DNA of 64,000 bases from Solirubrobacter taibaiensis. GTDB taxonomy: Bacteria > Actinomycetota > Thermoleophilia > Solirubrobacterales > Solirubrobacteraceae. The stretch lies in contig JAPDDQ010000005.1 of the NCBI GenBank assembly GCA_027587225.1, positions 171,248 to 235,247 on the forward strand. The letters run 5' to 3'. The notes under the pieces were generated by a model. It saw only the letters and a program-made list of their open reading frames with translations. It searched no databases and was not told the origin of the DNA. The position numbers were made by a program, and so were the translations under genes. This document shows, piece by piece, positions 47,957 to 57,860 of this stretch (positions are counted from its first letter, which is position 1; every line of letters starts with the position of its first letter).

Positions 47957-49438
47957 ATGCCCTCCGAGTCTCGACTCGCTGTCATCGACTGCGGGTCGAA
48001 CTCGTTCCGCCTCGTCGTCTTCACCTACACGGACACGTGGTGGAAGCGCACGGACGAGATCCACGAGGCCGTGCGCGTGGGCGAAGGTCTGGAGGGCTCC
48101 GGCGCGCTGCAGCCGGAGCCGATGGAGCGGGCGCTGGAGACGCTGGAGCTCTACGCCCACTTCTGCGCGGCGACGGGGATCGACGAGATTCGCCCCGTCG
48201 CCACCTCGGCCATCCGGGACGCGAGTAACCAGGCCGAGTTCCTGGCCGCCGCGCGCTCGCGGTCAGGGCTCGAGATCGAGGTCCTGCCCGGGCCGGCCGA
48301 GGCCCGGTACGGCTACCTGGCGGCGGTGAACTCGACGACGCTGTCCGACGGTGTCGTGCTGGACTTGGGCGGCGGCTCGATGCAGCTCACGCGCGTGGCC
48401 GGCCGAGCCGCCGTGGACGCCCGCTCGTGGCCTTTGGGTGCCGTGCGCATGACCGAGCGGTTCGCGCCGGGGAAGAAGAAGCGCACCGAGGCGCTGCGCG
48501 AACACGTCGCGGAGAAGCTCAAGAGCGCACCCTGGCTCGGGTCCGATGATCGGCTCGTGGCCGTCGGCGGCACGGTCCGCAACCTGGCCGCGGCGGCGCA
48601 AATCGCCGCGGGCATGCCCTCGTACGGCATCCAGGGCTACCGCGTGACACGCGACGCGCTCGGCGCCCTGATCGAGGAGTTCTCGGCGGGCCCGCCCGCC
48701 GACGTACCCGGCATCAAGGCCGCGCGCGGCGACCTCATCCTCGCGGGCGCGTTGGTGATCGACGGCGTGATGGAAGCCGGCGGCTTCGCCGACTTCGAGG
48801 CCACCGAGGCCGGCCTGCGCGAGGGCGTCTTCTTCGAGCGCCTCTACCCGGAAGGCCTGTCGAGTGACGTGCGCCGCGACGCCGTGCGCAACCTCGCCTC
48901 CCAGTACGACACCGACTTCGCCCACTCCGAGCACGTCGCCCGGCTCGCCCTGGAGATCTGGGACGCGCTCGGCGCCCACGGCCTGCACCGCGGCGATGCC
49001 GAGGAGCGCGAGCTCGTCTGGGCCACCGCGATGCTCCACGACATCGGCGTCGCCGTGGACTACGACGACCATCACAAGCACTCTCGCTATCTCATTTTGA
49101 ACGCGGGGCTCCCGGGGTTCTCGCCGCGGGAGACTGCGCTGATCGGACAAGCCGCGCGCTATCACCGCAAGGGCACGCCCTCGTTGGGCGAGTTCGCGCC
49201 GGAGATGCACGATGGCGACCGCGGCGAGCTCGACCGCATCGCGGCGTGCGTGCGTTTGGCGGAGCAGCTCGAGCGGTCCCGCGACCAGTCGGTGCACGCG
49301 TGCTCCGTGTCGGTGGCGAACGGGACGGCGGAGTTGCGGCTCGTGGCCTCCGGCGACACACGGATCGCGCGGTGGGCCGCGGAGCGGCAGGGCGATCTGT
49401 TCAAGCGGGCGTTTGCGCGGGATCTCAGCGTGCGCTGA
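47957..49438 (+). CDS. ppx: Ppx/GppA phosphatase with C-terminal HD domain
   Basis: A 493-residue enzyme of the exopolyphosphatase / guanosine pentaphosphatase family. The ASKHA-fold N-terminal part has the phosphate loops IDCGSNSFRLVVF and VLDLGGGSMQLTRV and, between them, PVATSAIRDASN. The third element is AVGGTVRNLAAAAQ. The C-terminal part (about 310-480) is an HD domain with HSEHVARLALEIWDALG, MLHDIGVAVDYDDHHKHS and RYHRKGTPS. It may hydrolyse polyphosphate or pppGpp and so influence the stringent response; which substrate cannot be read from sequence. It starts directly after the glyoxalase stop. Confidence 0.92.
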   Translation: MPSESRLAVIDCGSNSFRLVVFTYTDTWWKRTDEIHEAVRVGEGLEGSGALQPEPMERALETLELYAHFCAATGIDEIRPVATSAIRDASNQAEFLAAARSRSGLEIEVLPGPAEARYGYLAAVNSTTLSDGVVLDLGGGSMQLTRVAGRAAVDARSWPLGAVRMTERFAPGKKKRTEALREHVAEKLKSAPWLGSDDRLVAVGGTVRNLAAAAQIAAGMPSYGIQGYRVTRDALGALIEEFSAGPPADVPGIKAARGDLILAGALVIDGVMEAGGFADFEATEAGLREGVFFERLYPEGLSSDVRRDAVRNLASQYDTDFAHSEHVARLALEIWDALGAHGLHRGDAEERELVWATAMLHDIGVAVDYDDHHKHSRYLILNAGLPGFSPRETALIGQAARYHRKGTPSLGEFAPEMHDGDRGELDRIAACVRLAEQLERSRDQSVHACSVSVANGTAELRLVASGDTRIARWAAERQGDLFKRAFARDLSVR

Positions 49439-49801
49439 GAGGCGCGGCGGCCGGGAACGGCAGCACCGAGGGGGAAACACGTGGGGCGCCAGGCTTGTCC
49501 GTCGTCCTCCTGCGGATTTCGCGGAAACGAACACGCGCTGGGAGGGGGTGCCGCAATCTAGTACCGCATGCCGACGCTAGATTGCTGCACCCCCTTTGTC
49601 CGGAGCGCGGTCGCGATCGCGCTTGATCGATCGGACGTGGAGCGGCGTGAAGCAACCAGATCCGCTCCTCGCGATCTCCGGTGCCCGTAACTTGACTGAG
49701 AGCGGCACGCCAAACCGGCCGTGCCACGCGGGGCTCGGAGGCGACGTTCGCGCCGCGCGGGCCAAACGCCGCTCCCTTCCCCCTCGGTGCTGGTGTAACC
49801 G
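49439..49801. other. Intergenic region with long hairpin, no gene
   Basis: A 363-base stretch between convergent genes. It contains a 19-base inverted repeat with one mismatch (49543-49561 with 49577-49595, loop 15) and a weaker GGAGCGG/CCGCTCC pair near 49638-49667. I see no credible coding frame and no tRNA. Confidence 0.6.
49543..49595 (+). repeat. 19-base near-perfect inverted repeat
   Basis: AGGGGGTGCCGCAATCTAG at 49543-49561 pairs with 49577-49595 with a single mismatch and a 15-base loop; TTGT follows. It could terminate the ppx transcript 100 bases upstream or be a remnant of a small mobile element. Confidence 0.6.
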
Positions 49802-50341
49802 CTACGAGCCCGAATCCATTTCGCGCAAGACCGCCAACCCCCGCGGCGACAACCGATACCCCACGTCGAGCGACACCGTCAGCCCGAGCTCCTTCAACCG
49901 CCGTACATCCCGCTTGAACGCGGCGGTCTCCCGCCCGAACGACTCGGCGAGGTCAGGGGCGCGCACGCCCGGTCGATCGTGAATCGCCTGCAGATACGGA
50001 CGAGCCCACGGCCACTTCGCCAACGCCGCGAACACCGCCTCGTCCGGCGGCGCCTCGCGTAGCGCCACCCGCGGGTCCGGCCCCGCCACACGCAACCCGA
50101 CTCGGTACACCCGCCCGGTCTTGCGCATCCGCGCCTCGACCTCGTCCGGGGACGCGAACCCCGCCGCCCGCGCATCTTCGTCGCTGATCGCCTCGACCAC
50201 CTCGCACGACGTGAACTCCACGACCCCCACCGGCGTCTTCTGCGTCGAGCCCACTTTCACGCGCGGCTTGTCCCAGCGCCGGAAGGCGAGCGTGGTCGTC
50301 CCGGCCGCGATCCCTTCGAGATCAGCCGGCCGGAACAGCAC
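49802..50341 (-). CDS. ASCH-like domain plus winged-helix protein
   Basis: A 179-residue soluble protein. The first 75 residues resemble an ASCH/PUA-like RNA-binding fold (MLFRPADLEGIAAGTTTLAF, RVKVGSTQKTPVGVVEF). The last 75 residues look like a winged helix (IHDRPGVRAPDLAESFGR, RDVRRLKELGLTVSLDVGYRLS). Together they suggest a nucleic-acid-binding regulator, but the assignment is by pattern only. GTG 50341 lies three bases after the pyruvate kinase stop, so it is probably co-transcribed with pyk. Confidence 0.6.
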   Translation of the reverse strand: MLFRPADLEGIAAGTTTLAFRRWDKPRVKVGSTQKTPVGVVEFTSCEVVEAISDEDARAAGFASPDEVEARMRKTGRVYRVGLRVAGPDPRVALREAPPDEAVFAALAKWPWARPYLQAIHDRPGVRAPDLAESFGRETAAFKRDVRRLKELGLTVSLDVGYRLSPRGLAVLREMDSGS

Positions 50342-50344
50342 GGT

Positions 50345-51757
50345 CTAGACCTCTTGGATCTGCAGCAGCGACGTCGTGCCGGGCTTGCCGGACGGCAACC
50401 CCGCGGTGATGCCGACGCGGTCGCCGGGTTTGCACCAGCCGAGCTCCACGACGCGCTTGGCGGACGCGGCGATCAGCTCCTCGGTCACCTCGTAGCGGCG
50501 CATCGACGCCGCCTGGACGCCCCACATCAGCCCGCAGCGGCGCACGGTCTCGCGCCCCGGCGACAACGCGTAGATCGGCACGGTCGGCCGGTGCGCGGAG
50601 ATCAGGCGGGCGCTACGGCCCGACAGGGTCGGGCACACCAACGCCGCGAGACCCAGCTCCTGCGCCGCCCGCGTGGCGGTGTAGGCCAGCGTGTACGCGG
50701 GATCGCGGCGGTCGCGGCGCACGCGGCGCTCGTTCCACTCGCGGTACGGGGCCGTGGACTCCGTGCGCAGCGCGACCGAGGCCAGCATCGCCACGGCTTC
50801 GACGGGGTACTGGCCGACGGCGCTCTCCTGGGAGAGCATCACGGCGTCGGTGCCGTCGAGGATGGCGTTGGCGACGTCGGTGACCTCGGCGCGGGTCGGG
50901 CGCGAGGACGCGACCATCGAGTCGAGCATCTGCGTCGCGGTGATCACCGGCCGGGCCAGCGCGCCCGAGAGGGCGATGATCTGCTTCTGCACGATCGGGA
51001 CGTCCTGGATGTCCATCTCGATGCCGAGGTCGCCGCGCGCGACCATCACGCAGTCCGTGGCCCGGACGATCTCCTCCAGGCGCGTCACGGCCTGCGGCTT
51101 CTCGATCTTGGCCACCAGCGGGAGACGCGTGTGCTTGCGCAGCTCCGTCACGTCCTCGGCGCGGCGCACGAACGACAGGGCGACGATGTCCACGCCGATC
51201 CGCTCGCCGGTGCGCACGTGCTCGAGGTCCTCGTCGGGCACGGACGGGAGCGCCGCCGTCTCGCCCGGGATGTTCAGGCCCTGGCGGGAGGCGACCGCGC
51301 CGCCGATCTCGACCACGGCGTCGATCTCGCCCGAGTCAGCCCGGACCTCGGTCACGCGCAGCCGGACGGAGCCGTCGGCGAGGTACATGATCTCGTCGCG
51401 GTCGACCGTCGAGGCCAGGCCGGCGTAGGTGATGAACAGCTTCGACGCGTCGCCCTCACCTACGTCGGGCCCGCAGACGAACGTCGTGGTGTCGCCGGGC
51501 TTGAACTCGACGACGCCGTCGCGCAGCTTGCCGATGCGCAGCTTCGGCCCGGGCAGGTCCTGCAGGATCGCGACCTGGCGGCCGACGCGTCCGGCGGCTT
51601 CACGGACGAGGCGCGCGGTCTCCGCGTGCTCGTCTGCGCTGCCGTGAGAGAAGTTCAAGCGGGCCACGTCCATCCCGGCCTCGATCATCCTGGCGAGGAC
51701 CTCGGGGTCGCGAGAGGCGGGGCCGATCGTGGCGACGATCTTCGTGCGGCGCTCCAT
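50345..51757 (-). CDS. pyk: Pyruvate kinase
   Basis: A 470-residue glycolytic enzyme converting phosphoenolpyruvate and ADP to pyruvate and ATP. It begins MERRTKIVATIGPASRDPEV and carries LNFSHGS, the catalytic lysine region in PLVAKIEKPQA, and MVARGDLGIEMD. The TATQMLDSMV element is followed by the C-terminal allosteric domain. ATG 51757 gives the standard N-terminus; minus-strand TAAGTT lies ten bases upstream as a likely -10. An ASCH-like gene follows after three bases. Confidence 0.96.
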   Translation of the reverse strand: MERRTKIVATIGPASRDPEVLARMIEAGMDVARLNFSHGSADEHAETARLVREAAGRVGRQVAILQDLPGPKLRIGKLRDGVVEFKPGDTTTFVCGPDVGEGDASKLFITYAGLASTVDRDEIMYLADGSVRLRVTEVRADSGEIDAVVEIGGAVASRQGLNIPGETAALPSVPDEDLEHVRTGERIGVDIVALSFVRRAEDVTELRKHTRLPLVAKIEKPQAVTRLEEIVRATDCVMVARGDLGIEMDIQDVPIVQKQIIALSGALARPVITATQMLDSMVASSRPTRAEVTDVANAILDGTDAVMLSQESAVGQYPVEAVAMLASVALRTESTAPYREWNERRVRRDRRDPAYTLAYTATRAAQELGLAALVCPTLSGRSARLISAHRPTVPIYALSPGRETVRRCGLMWGVQAASMRRYEVTEELIAASAKRVVELGWCKPGDRVGITAGLPSGKPGTTSLLQIQEV

Positions 51758-51818
51758 GGGTGTCCGGAACTTAGCGGGCCTACGATCCAGCCGACCGCTC
51801 GATGGGTAGCTCCGCAAC

Positions 51819-52801
51819 ATGGCCAGAGCAGCGAGCGAGTCCAAGCCCCAGTCGTCGGACAAGCGCTTCGGTCGCGACGCCGACGAAACGGACAAGCCGA
51901 CCGACCTCCCCAAGGAGTCCTGGCCGGCGATCCTCAAACGCACCTTCAAGCAGTTCAGCGAGGATCAGCTGACGACGTGGGCGGCGGCGCTCACCTACTT
52001 CGGTGTGCTGTCGCTGTTCCCGATGATCCTCGCGCTGGTGTCCGTCCTGGGCGTGATCGGCCCGTCGGCCACCCAGCCGCTGATCGACCAGCTCGGCACC
52101 GTGGCGCCCGGCCCCGCCAAGGACATCCTCACCAACGTCCTGACCAGCATCGAGTCCAACCAGGGCGGCTCGACGGTCGCGCTGATCATCGGCCTCGCCC
52201 TCGCCATCTGGTCCGCCTCGGGCTACATCAGCGCCTTCATGGACGCGTCCAACAACGTCTGGGACGTGCCCGAGGGGCGGCCGATCTGGAAGAAGCTGCC
52301 GATCCGGCTCGGCGTCACCGTCGTGCTGCTCGTCCTGCTGACCGTCACGGCCCTCGCGGTCGTCTTCACCGGCCCGCTCGCGCAGGAGTTCGGCGATCTG
52401 ATCGGGCTCGGCGGCACGTTCGTCGACGTCTGGAACATCGCCAAGTGGCCCGTGCTGCTCGTGATCGTGAGCTTCATGCTCTCACTGCTCTATTGGGCGT
52501 GCCCGAACGTCAAGCAGCCCGGCTTCCCGTGGGTCACGCCCGGCGGGCTGCTGGCCGTGATCCTGTGGATCGCCGCGTCCGCCCTGTTCGCGCTGTACGT
52601 CTCGAACTTCGCCTCCTACAACAAGACCTACGGCTCGCTCGGCGGCGTGATCGTGTTCCTCACGTGGCTCTGGATCACGAACATCATCGTGTTGCTCGGA
52701 GCCGAGTTCAACTCCGAGATGGAGCGCAGCAAGGCGATCCAGGAGGGCCATCCGCCGGAGAAGGAGCCCTACCTGCCGCTGCGTGACGAGCCGAAGAAGG
52801 A

Positions 52802-52805
<4 letters not shown>
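51819..52805 (+). CDS. YihY/virulence factor BrkB family membrane protein
   Basis: A 328-residue inner-membrane protein with about six helices. The family hallmark TTWAAALTYFGVLSLFPMILAL opens the first helix. WSASGYISAFMDASNNVWDVPEGRP, YWACPNVKQPGFPWVTPGG and FASYNKTYGSLGGVIVFLTWLWITN are the conserved downstream blocks. The N-terminal 40 residues and the C-terminal tail are charged and cytoplasmic. The family was once misnamed RNase BN; the true function is unknown. Its TAG overlaps the stop of the convergent peptidase (CTAG). Confidence 0.92.
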
Positions 52806-53871
<1,066 letters not shown>

Positions 53872-53875
<4 letters not shown>

Positions 53876-54213
53876 GGCGCCTGCATCTCCGGGAAGTGTT
53901 CGGCCAGGTGCTCGCGCAGCACGCCGCGAATCCACACGCGCTCGTCCTGGGAGGCGAAGCGGTAGCGGGCGAGCAGCTCCTTCTGCTTGGCGATCGGCGG
54001 CGTCCCCGCGACCTCCCAGCGCACCACGAGCCGCTCGAACAGGAACTCGACGGCCCGGTGCCACGCGTCTTCACGCGAGAGGATGTTCCCGCCCACGACC
54101 TCGGCGTACTGGAGCCGCGTCGCGGGCGTCATCGAGCCGCGCAGCACGAGCACGGAATCGGCCGGGTCGCCGTATGAGAACTCAGGCGCCTTCAGGCGGG
54201 ACTTCTTCGCCAT
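53872..54213 (-). CDS. Conserved small protein upstream of the M29 peptidase
   Basis: A 113-residue soluble protein I do not recognise. It begins MAKKSRLKAPEFSYGDPADS, and the rest is mostly helical with W and H residues (REDAWHRAVEFLFERLVVRWEV, DERVWIRGVLREHLAEHFPE). It lacks signal peptide and membrane helices. Its stop overlaps the start of the aminopeptidase gene. ATG 54213 has minus-strand TACCGT eight bases upstream, shared with the divergent MBL gene's promoter. Confidence 0.7.
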
Positions 54214-54221
54214 GGGCCTCG

Positions 54222-54231
54222 ACGGTAGCGT
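54222..54231. promoter_or_regulatory. Overlapping divergent -10 elements (ACGGTAGCGT)
   Basis: Minus-strand TACCGT (54227-54222) ends eight bases before ATG 54213. Plus-strand TAGCGT (54226-54231) ends seven bases before GTG 54239. The two share TA. Confidence 0.55.
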
Positions 54232-54238
54232 CTTGGCC

Positions 54239-55222
54239 GTGCGCAAGCCGACCCGACCGCGTGAGCAGGGCCGGGGCGAGCGCGTGCTGCCCGGCGTGTG
54301 GCGGCTCCGCCTCCCCCTCGACCTTCCTGGCGTCCCCCACGTCAACGCCTGGGCCCTCCAGGCCTCAGGCGGCCTCGTGCTCGTGGACACGGGCATGCAC
54401 GACCGCGGCACGATGGGCCACCTCGAGCAGGCCCTGGAACGGATCGGTCACCGCGTCAGCGACATCCAGCTGATCGTCATCACGCACGCCCACATCGACC
54501 ACTGCGGCCAGGCGCCGCCGCTGGCCAAGCGCGCGGGCTGTGAGGTGTGGATGCACCCGAACTGGAAGCTGCACGCGCACGACGACCTCGACAAGACGAT
54601 CGAGATCGCGCTGCTCAGCGGCGTGCCCGCGCAGCCGCTGGAGCGCTGGGCGGAGGCGCGACGCGGGATGGGCAGCGGCCAGGCGGGCACGCTCTATTCC
54701 GACAAGGACCTGGTCCCCGGGGTGACGTTCGAGACCGACGCCGGAACCTGGAACGTGGTCGAGACGCTCGGCCACGCGCCCTCGCACGTGTGCCTGCACC
54801 AGCCCGAGCAGCGCGTGCTGCTCAGCGGCGATCATCTGATGGGCCGCGTCTCGCAGTACTTCGACGTCGGCTACACGCCGGATCCCGTCGGGGAGTTCCT
54901 GGATTCGCTGACCGTGATCGAACGGCTCGACGCGCGGCTCGCGCTGGCTGGTCACGCCCGCCCGTTCACGGATGTCCAGGCCCACATCGACGCCAATCGG
55001 CGTGAGGTCGAAGCCCGCGTGAGCGCCACCCGCGCCGCGCTTGCGGACGGCCCGAAGAGCGCGTACGAGGCCGCGCGCGCCGTCTACGGCGAGGCCTTCA
55101 ACGCGGCGATGGCGAGCTGGCTGATCACGCTGACGCGCGCCTGGCTCGTGCACCTGCAGCAGTTGGGCGAGGTCCTCAACGATGGTGGAGATCCCGTAGA
55201 GCACTGGGAGCTCGCCTCGTAG
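54239..55222 (+). CDS. MBL-fold metallohydrolase
   Basis: A 327-residue metallo-beta-lactamase-fold protein. The metal site is THAHIDHCGQ, with LGHAPSHVCLHQP, LLSGDHLMG and LALAGHARPF supplying the other ligands. The C-terminal helical domain (about 240-320) is typical of the group including lactonase- and flavoprotein-like hydrolases. The substrate is unknown. I use GTG 54239 because TAGCGT ends seven bases upstream. ATG 54212 would overlap the divergent gene's start codon (CATG) and lie upstream of that hexamer. metF starts 10 bases after its stop. Confidence 0.85.
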   Translation: MRKPTRPREQGRGERVLPGVWRLRLPLDLPGVPHVNAWALQASGGLVLVDTGMHDRGTMGHLEQALERIGHRVSDIQLIVITHAHIDHCGQAPPLAKRAGCEVWMHPNWKLHAHDDLDKTIEIALLSGVPAQPLERWAEARRGMGSGQAGTLYSDKDLVPGVTFETDAGTWNVVETLGHAPSHVCLHQPEQRVLLSGDHLMGRVSQYFDVGYTPDPVGEFLDSLTVIERLDARLALAGHARPFTDVQAHIDANRREVEARVSATRAALADGPKSAYEAARAVYGEAFNAAMASWLITLTRAWLVHLQQLGEVLNDGGDPVEHWELAS

Positions 55223-55225
55223 ACT
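55220..55225 (+). promoter_or_regulatory. Candidate -10 hexamer TAGACT for metF
   Basis: TAGACT overlaps the stop codon of the preceding gene and ends seven bases before ATG 55233, the spacing of a leaderless start. Confidence 0.5.
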
Positions 55226-55232
55226 CGGCGCG

Positions 55233-56141
55233 ATGCGTATCGACGAACGGATCGCGAGCGGGACCGAGCCGGCCTTCTCGTTCGAGTTCTTCCCGCCCAA
55301 GACCGAGGAGGGCGAGAAGAACCTCTACGCCGCGCTGGCGGAGCTCGCCCGGCTCGATCCGACGTTCGTCTCCGTCACCTACGGCGCCGGCGGCACGCCC
55401 GCCCAGCGCGGCCAGACGATCGACATCGTCAGCCGCATCAAGGCCGACCACGGCCTGGAGGCGATGGCGCACTTCACATGCGTCGGCGCGACCGTCGACG
55501 AGTTGCGCGCCGTCCTGGACCGCATGCGCGACGCCGGCATCGAGAACGTGCTCGCCCTGCGCGGCGACCCGCCCGCGGGCGTGGATGCGAAGGAGTGGGT
55601 GGCGGCCGACGGCGGGCTGAACTACTCCCGCGAGCTCATCGAGCTGATCCGCTCCGACTACGACTTCGCGATCGGCGCGGCGTGCTTCCCCGAAGTCCAT
55701 CTCGCGGCCGAATCCGCCGAGTCCGACCTCCGCTACACCCGCGAGAAGGCCGACGCCGGCGCGCGTTTCCTGGTCACGCAGCTGTTCTTCGACAACCAGC
55801 TCTACTACGACTTCGTGGCCCGCGCGCGGGAAGCCGGGATCGACATCCCGATCATCCCGGGCATCATGCCGATCACGAACGTCAACCAGGTCAAGCGCTT
55901 CACGGAGATGTGCGGCGCGTCGATCCCGCCCGGCCTGCTGCGCGAGCTCGAGCTGCGCTCAGAACAGCCGGACGCGGTCGCGGACTTCGGCGTCGCCTAC
56001 GCGACGATGCAGTGCGCCGACCTGCTCGCCAACGGCGCGCCCGGCATCCACTTCTACACGCTCAACCGCTCGCCCTCGACGCGCGCGATCCTGAGCGCGC
56101 TCCGGTGCCTGGCGCCGTGGCGCCGCGCCGTTACCGCGTAG
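55233..56141 (+). CDS. metF: Methylenetetrahydrofolate reductase
   Basis: A 302-residue flavoenzyme reducing 5,10-methylene-THF to 5-methyl-THF for methionine synthesis. The (beta-alpha)8 barrel opens FSFEFFPPKTEEGEKNL. It continues SVTYGAGGT, ALRGDPPAG, AACFPEVHL, FLVTQLFFDNQ, IPIIPGIMPITN and ends APGIHFYTLNRS. The catalytic Glu is in EFFPPK, and the Asp and Gln/Tyr contacts are in place. TAGACT seven bases before ATG suggests its own leaderless promoter in addition to read-through from the MBL gene. Confidence 0.96.
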   Translation: MRIDERIASGTEPAFSFEFFPPKTEEGEKNLYAALAELARLDPTFVSVTYGAGGTPAQRGQTIDIVSRIKADHGLEAMAHFTCVGATVDELRAVLDRMRDAGIENVLALRGDPPAGVDAKEWVAADGGLNYSRELIELIRSDYDFAIGAACFPEVHLAAESAESDLRYTREKADAGARFLVTQLFFDNQLYYDFVARAREAGIDIPIIPGIMPITNVNQVKRFTEMCGASIPPGLLRELELRSEQPDAVADFGVAYATMQCADLLANGAPGIHFYTLNRSPSTRAILSALRCLAPWRRAVTA

Positions 56142-57471
56142 TGCGTCGGCCGCCGCCGGGCTTGGCGGCGTAGAGCTCGCGGTCCGCCGCCTCCAGCAGC
56201 TCCATCACCTCGGCGCCACCAGGCGGCGTCGAGGCGAGGCCGACCGTGATCCCGAGCGGGTTCTCGCCGGTGACTAGCTCGACCGGCAGGCTCTCGGAGA
56301 CGTCTTGCATGATCGCGTCGGCCGCGCGGCGGCCCGCGTCCTGGCCTTCACGGACCCAGACGCCGAACTCGTCGCCGCCGAGCCGGCCTGCGACGCCGTG
56401 GCGGGCGAGCACGCGTGCGACCTCGGTCAGGACGAGGTCGCCGGCGCGGTGGCCGTGCGACTCGTTCACGTTCTTGAAGCCGTCGACGTCGCACACGAGC
56501 AGCGCGCCCTCCGTCCCGCTCGCGAGCTCGCGGCGGACGGTCTCGATCCAGGAGCGACGGTTGTGCAGGCCGGTGAGGTCGTCGGTGTGCGCGACGGCCT
56601 CGAGACGGCCGACGGCCTCCGCGAGATCACCGACGGCACCGGTGGGCGCGATACCGGCCTTCTCGGCCACCTCGTCGAGTAGATCAGGGGTGGCGCCGAG
56701 GCGGTCGAGCGCGATCGCGAGCAGCTCACGGTCGGGGTCGGCGCCGGTGATCATGTGCGCCAGCACGTCGCCGACGATCACGCAGGCGGTCTCGTCGGAC
56801 GGGACGGCCAGCCCGGTCGGCCCGCCGTGGTGGTACGCGATCGCGCGGGTGACCTCGTCGGCGGGCTCGCTCAGGCCGACGAGCAGTGATCCCGCCTGCG
56901 CGTGGTCGAGGCCGAGGATCTTGCGCTCGAGCTCGGCGCGGGGGGAGCCGAACGGCGCCTGGGCGGCGATCTCCTCGAGCGGGACCACGCCGAACGCCGC
57001 CGGCATGAGCAGCTTGCCCACGTCGTGCAGCAGGCCGGCGAGGTGCGCGCTGTCGGTCTGGGCGCCGCGCAGGTCAGCGGCGGTCGCGGAGTACGCGGCG
57101 ACGGTGACGGCGTGGACGTGGAGCTGGCCGCGGCTGAGGTGCGCGCCACCGGGGAAGCGCTCCAGGAAGCGGTAGGTCTCAGCCTCGAGTGCGATCCGCA
57201 CGAGCGCGCGGCGGCCGAGCAGCGTCACGGCCTGGCGGATGGTGCGCGCGCGGATCGGCCGGGCGTGGGCCGCCGAGTTCGCGTAGCGCAGCAGGTTCGC
57301 GGAAAAGGCCTCGTCGGACTCGATCACCTGCACGAGGTCGGTCGTCGTGCCGTTCGGATCGTTGGCCAACGTGCGGATACGCGAGACGGTCCCACCGAGG
57401 ACGGGCAGCGGCCCGATGCGCTTCAGCGCGTCGTGAACGCGGGTATCGGGCTTGTCGTATTGGGGGGCCAT
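56131..57471 (-). CDS. HDOD domain protein with C-terminal GGDEF domain
   Basis: A 446-residue soluble signalling protein. The HDOD domain spans about residues 15-270: IGPLPVLGGTVSRIRTLA, VIESDEAFSANLLRYANSA, AVTLLGRRALVRIALE and the HD-like LLHDVGKLLMP. The GGDEF domain follows from TDDLTGLHNRRSWIETV to RLGGDEFGVWVREGQ, with an intact GGDEF active site and TVGLAS. It probably makes cyclic-di-GMP, the opposite activity to the HD-GYP protein at 23200-24711. It ends 11 bases into the metF 3' end. Confidence 0.92.
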   Translation of the reverse strand: MAPQYDKPDTRVHDALKRIGPLPVLGGTVSRIRTLANDPNGTTTDLVQVIESDEAFSANLLRYANSAAHARPIRARTIRQAVTLLGRRALVRIALEAETYRFLERFPGGAHLSRGQLHVHAVTVAAYSATAADLRGAQTDSAHLAGLLHDVGKLLMPAAFGVVPLEEIAAQAPFGSPRAELERKILGLDHAQAGSLLVGLSEPADEVTRAIAYHHGGPTGLAVPSDETACVIVGDVLAHMITGADPDRELLAIALDRLGATPDLLDEVAEKAGIAPTGAVGDLAEAVGRLEAVAHTDDLTGLHNRRSWIETVRRELASGTEGALLVCDVDGFKNVNESHGHRAGDLVLTEVARVLARHGVAGRLGGDEFGVWVREGQDAGRRAADAIMQDVSESLPVELVTGENPLGITVGLASTPPGGAEVMELLEAADRELYAAKPGGGRRTTR

Positions 57472-57517
57472 CGGGGAATGTCATCGGCGCGATTTGCGGG
57501 CAGCATGAGATGCACCA

Positions 57518-57814
57518 CTAGGAGCCGGTTTTCGGTGCGCTGGGCTCGATATCGAGGGCGTGAGCGACACGGGGCTGACCATCCACGTCCCACGCGACAT
57601 CCACCTGATCGTTGCGCTTGTAGGTACCGATACCCCATGCGCCTAAGAACCAGCGCCAAAAACCGAGGTTGCCTTCCTTGACCAACTCCTTCTCGAAGAC
57701 CAGCCTGCGGTCGGTGATGCGGTAATCCCGCCCCAGCTCCTGACGCACCCCATTGAGGTAGACCGTGAAGGGTTCGCGCACGCCATCGGGCAGAGGGACT
57801 TGGGATTTCTCCAT
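57518..57814 (-). CDS. Small hypothetical protein
   Basis: A 98-residue soluble protein I do not recognise. It has a beta-rich start (PFTVYLNGVRQELGRDYRIT, RRLVFEKELVKEG) and an aromatic segment (LGFWRWFLGAWGIGTYKRND). Minus-strand TACCCT ends ten bases before ATG 57814, opposite a divergent promoter for the YgjP-like gene. Confidence 0.7.
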   Translation of the reverse strand: MEKSQVPLPDGVREPFTVYLNGVRQELGRDYRITDRRLVFEKELVKEGNLGFWRWFLGAWGIGTYKRNDQVDVAWDVDGQPRVAHALDIEPSAPKTGS

Positions 57815-57824
57815 ACGCGCCTGG

Positions 57825-57851
57825 AGGGTACGCCGCCGCCGTCTCTAGGCT
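57825..57851. promoter_or_regulatory. Divergent candidate -10 hexamers
   Basis: Minus-strand TACCCT (57830-57825) ends ten bases before ATG 57814. Plus-strand TAGGCT (57846-57851) ends nine bases before GTG 57861. Here the two do not overlap. Confidence 0.4.
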
Positions 57852-57860
57852 CTTTCCGCC

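Noticed and set aside
49596..49982. A 128-codon plus-strand frame in the gap after ppx
   Set aside because: It runs into the ASCH-like gene antisense, has no ribosome site, and its product is basic and featureless.
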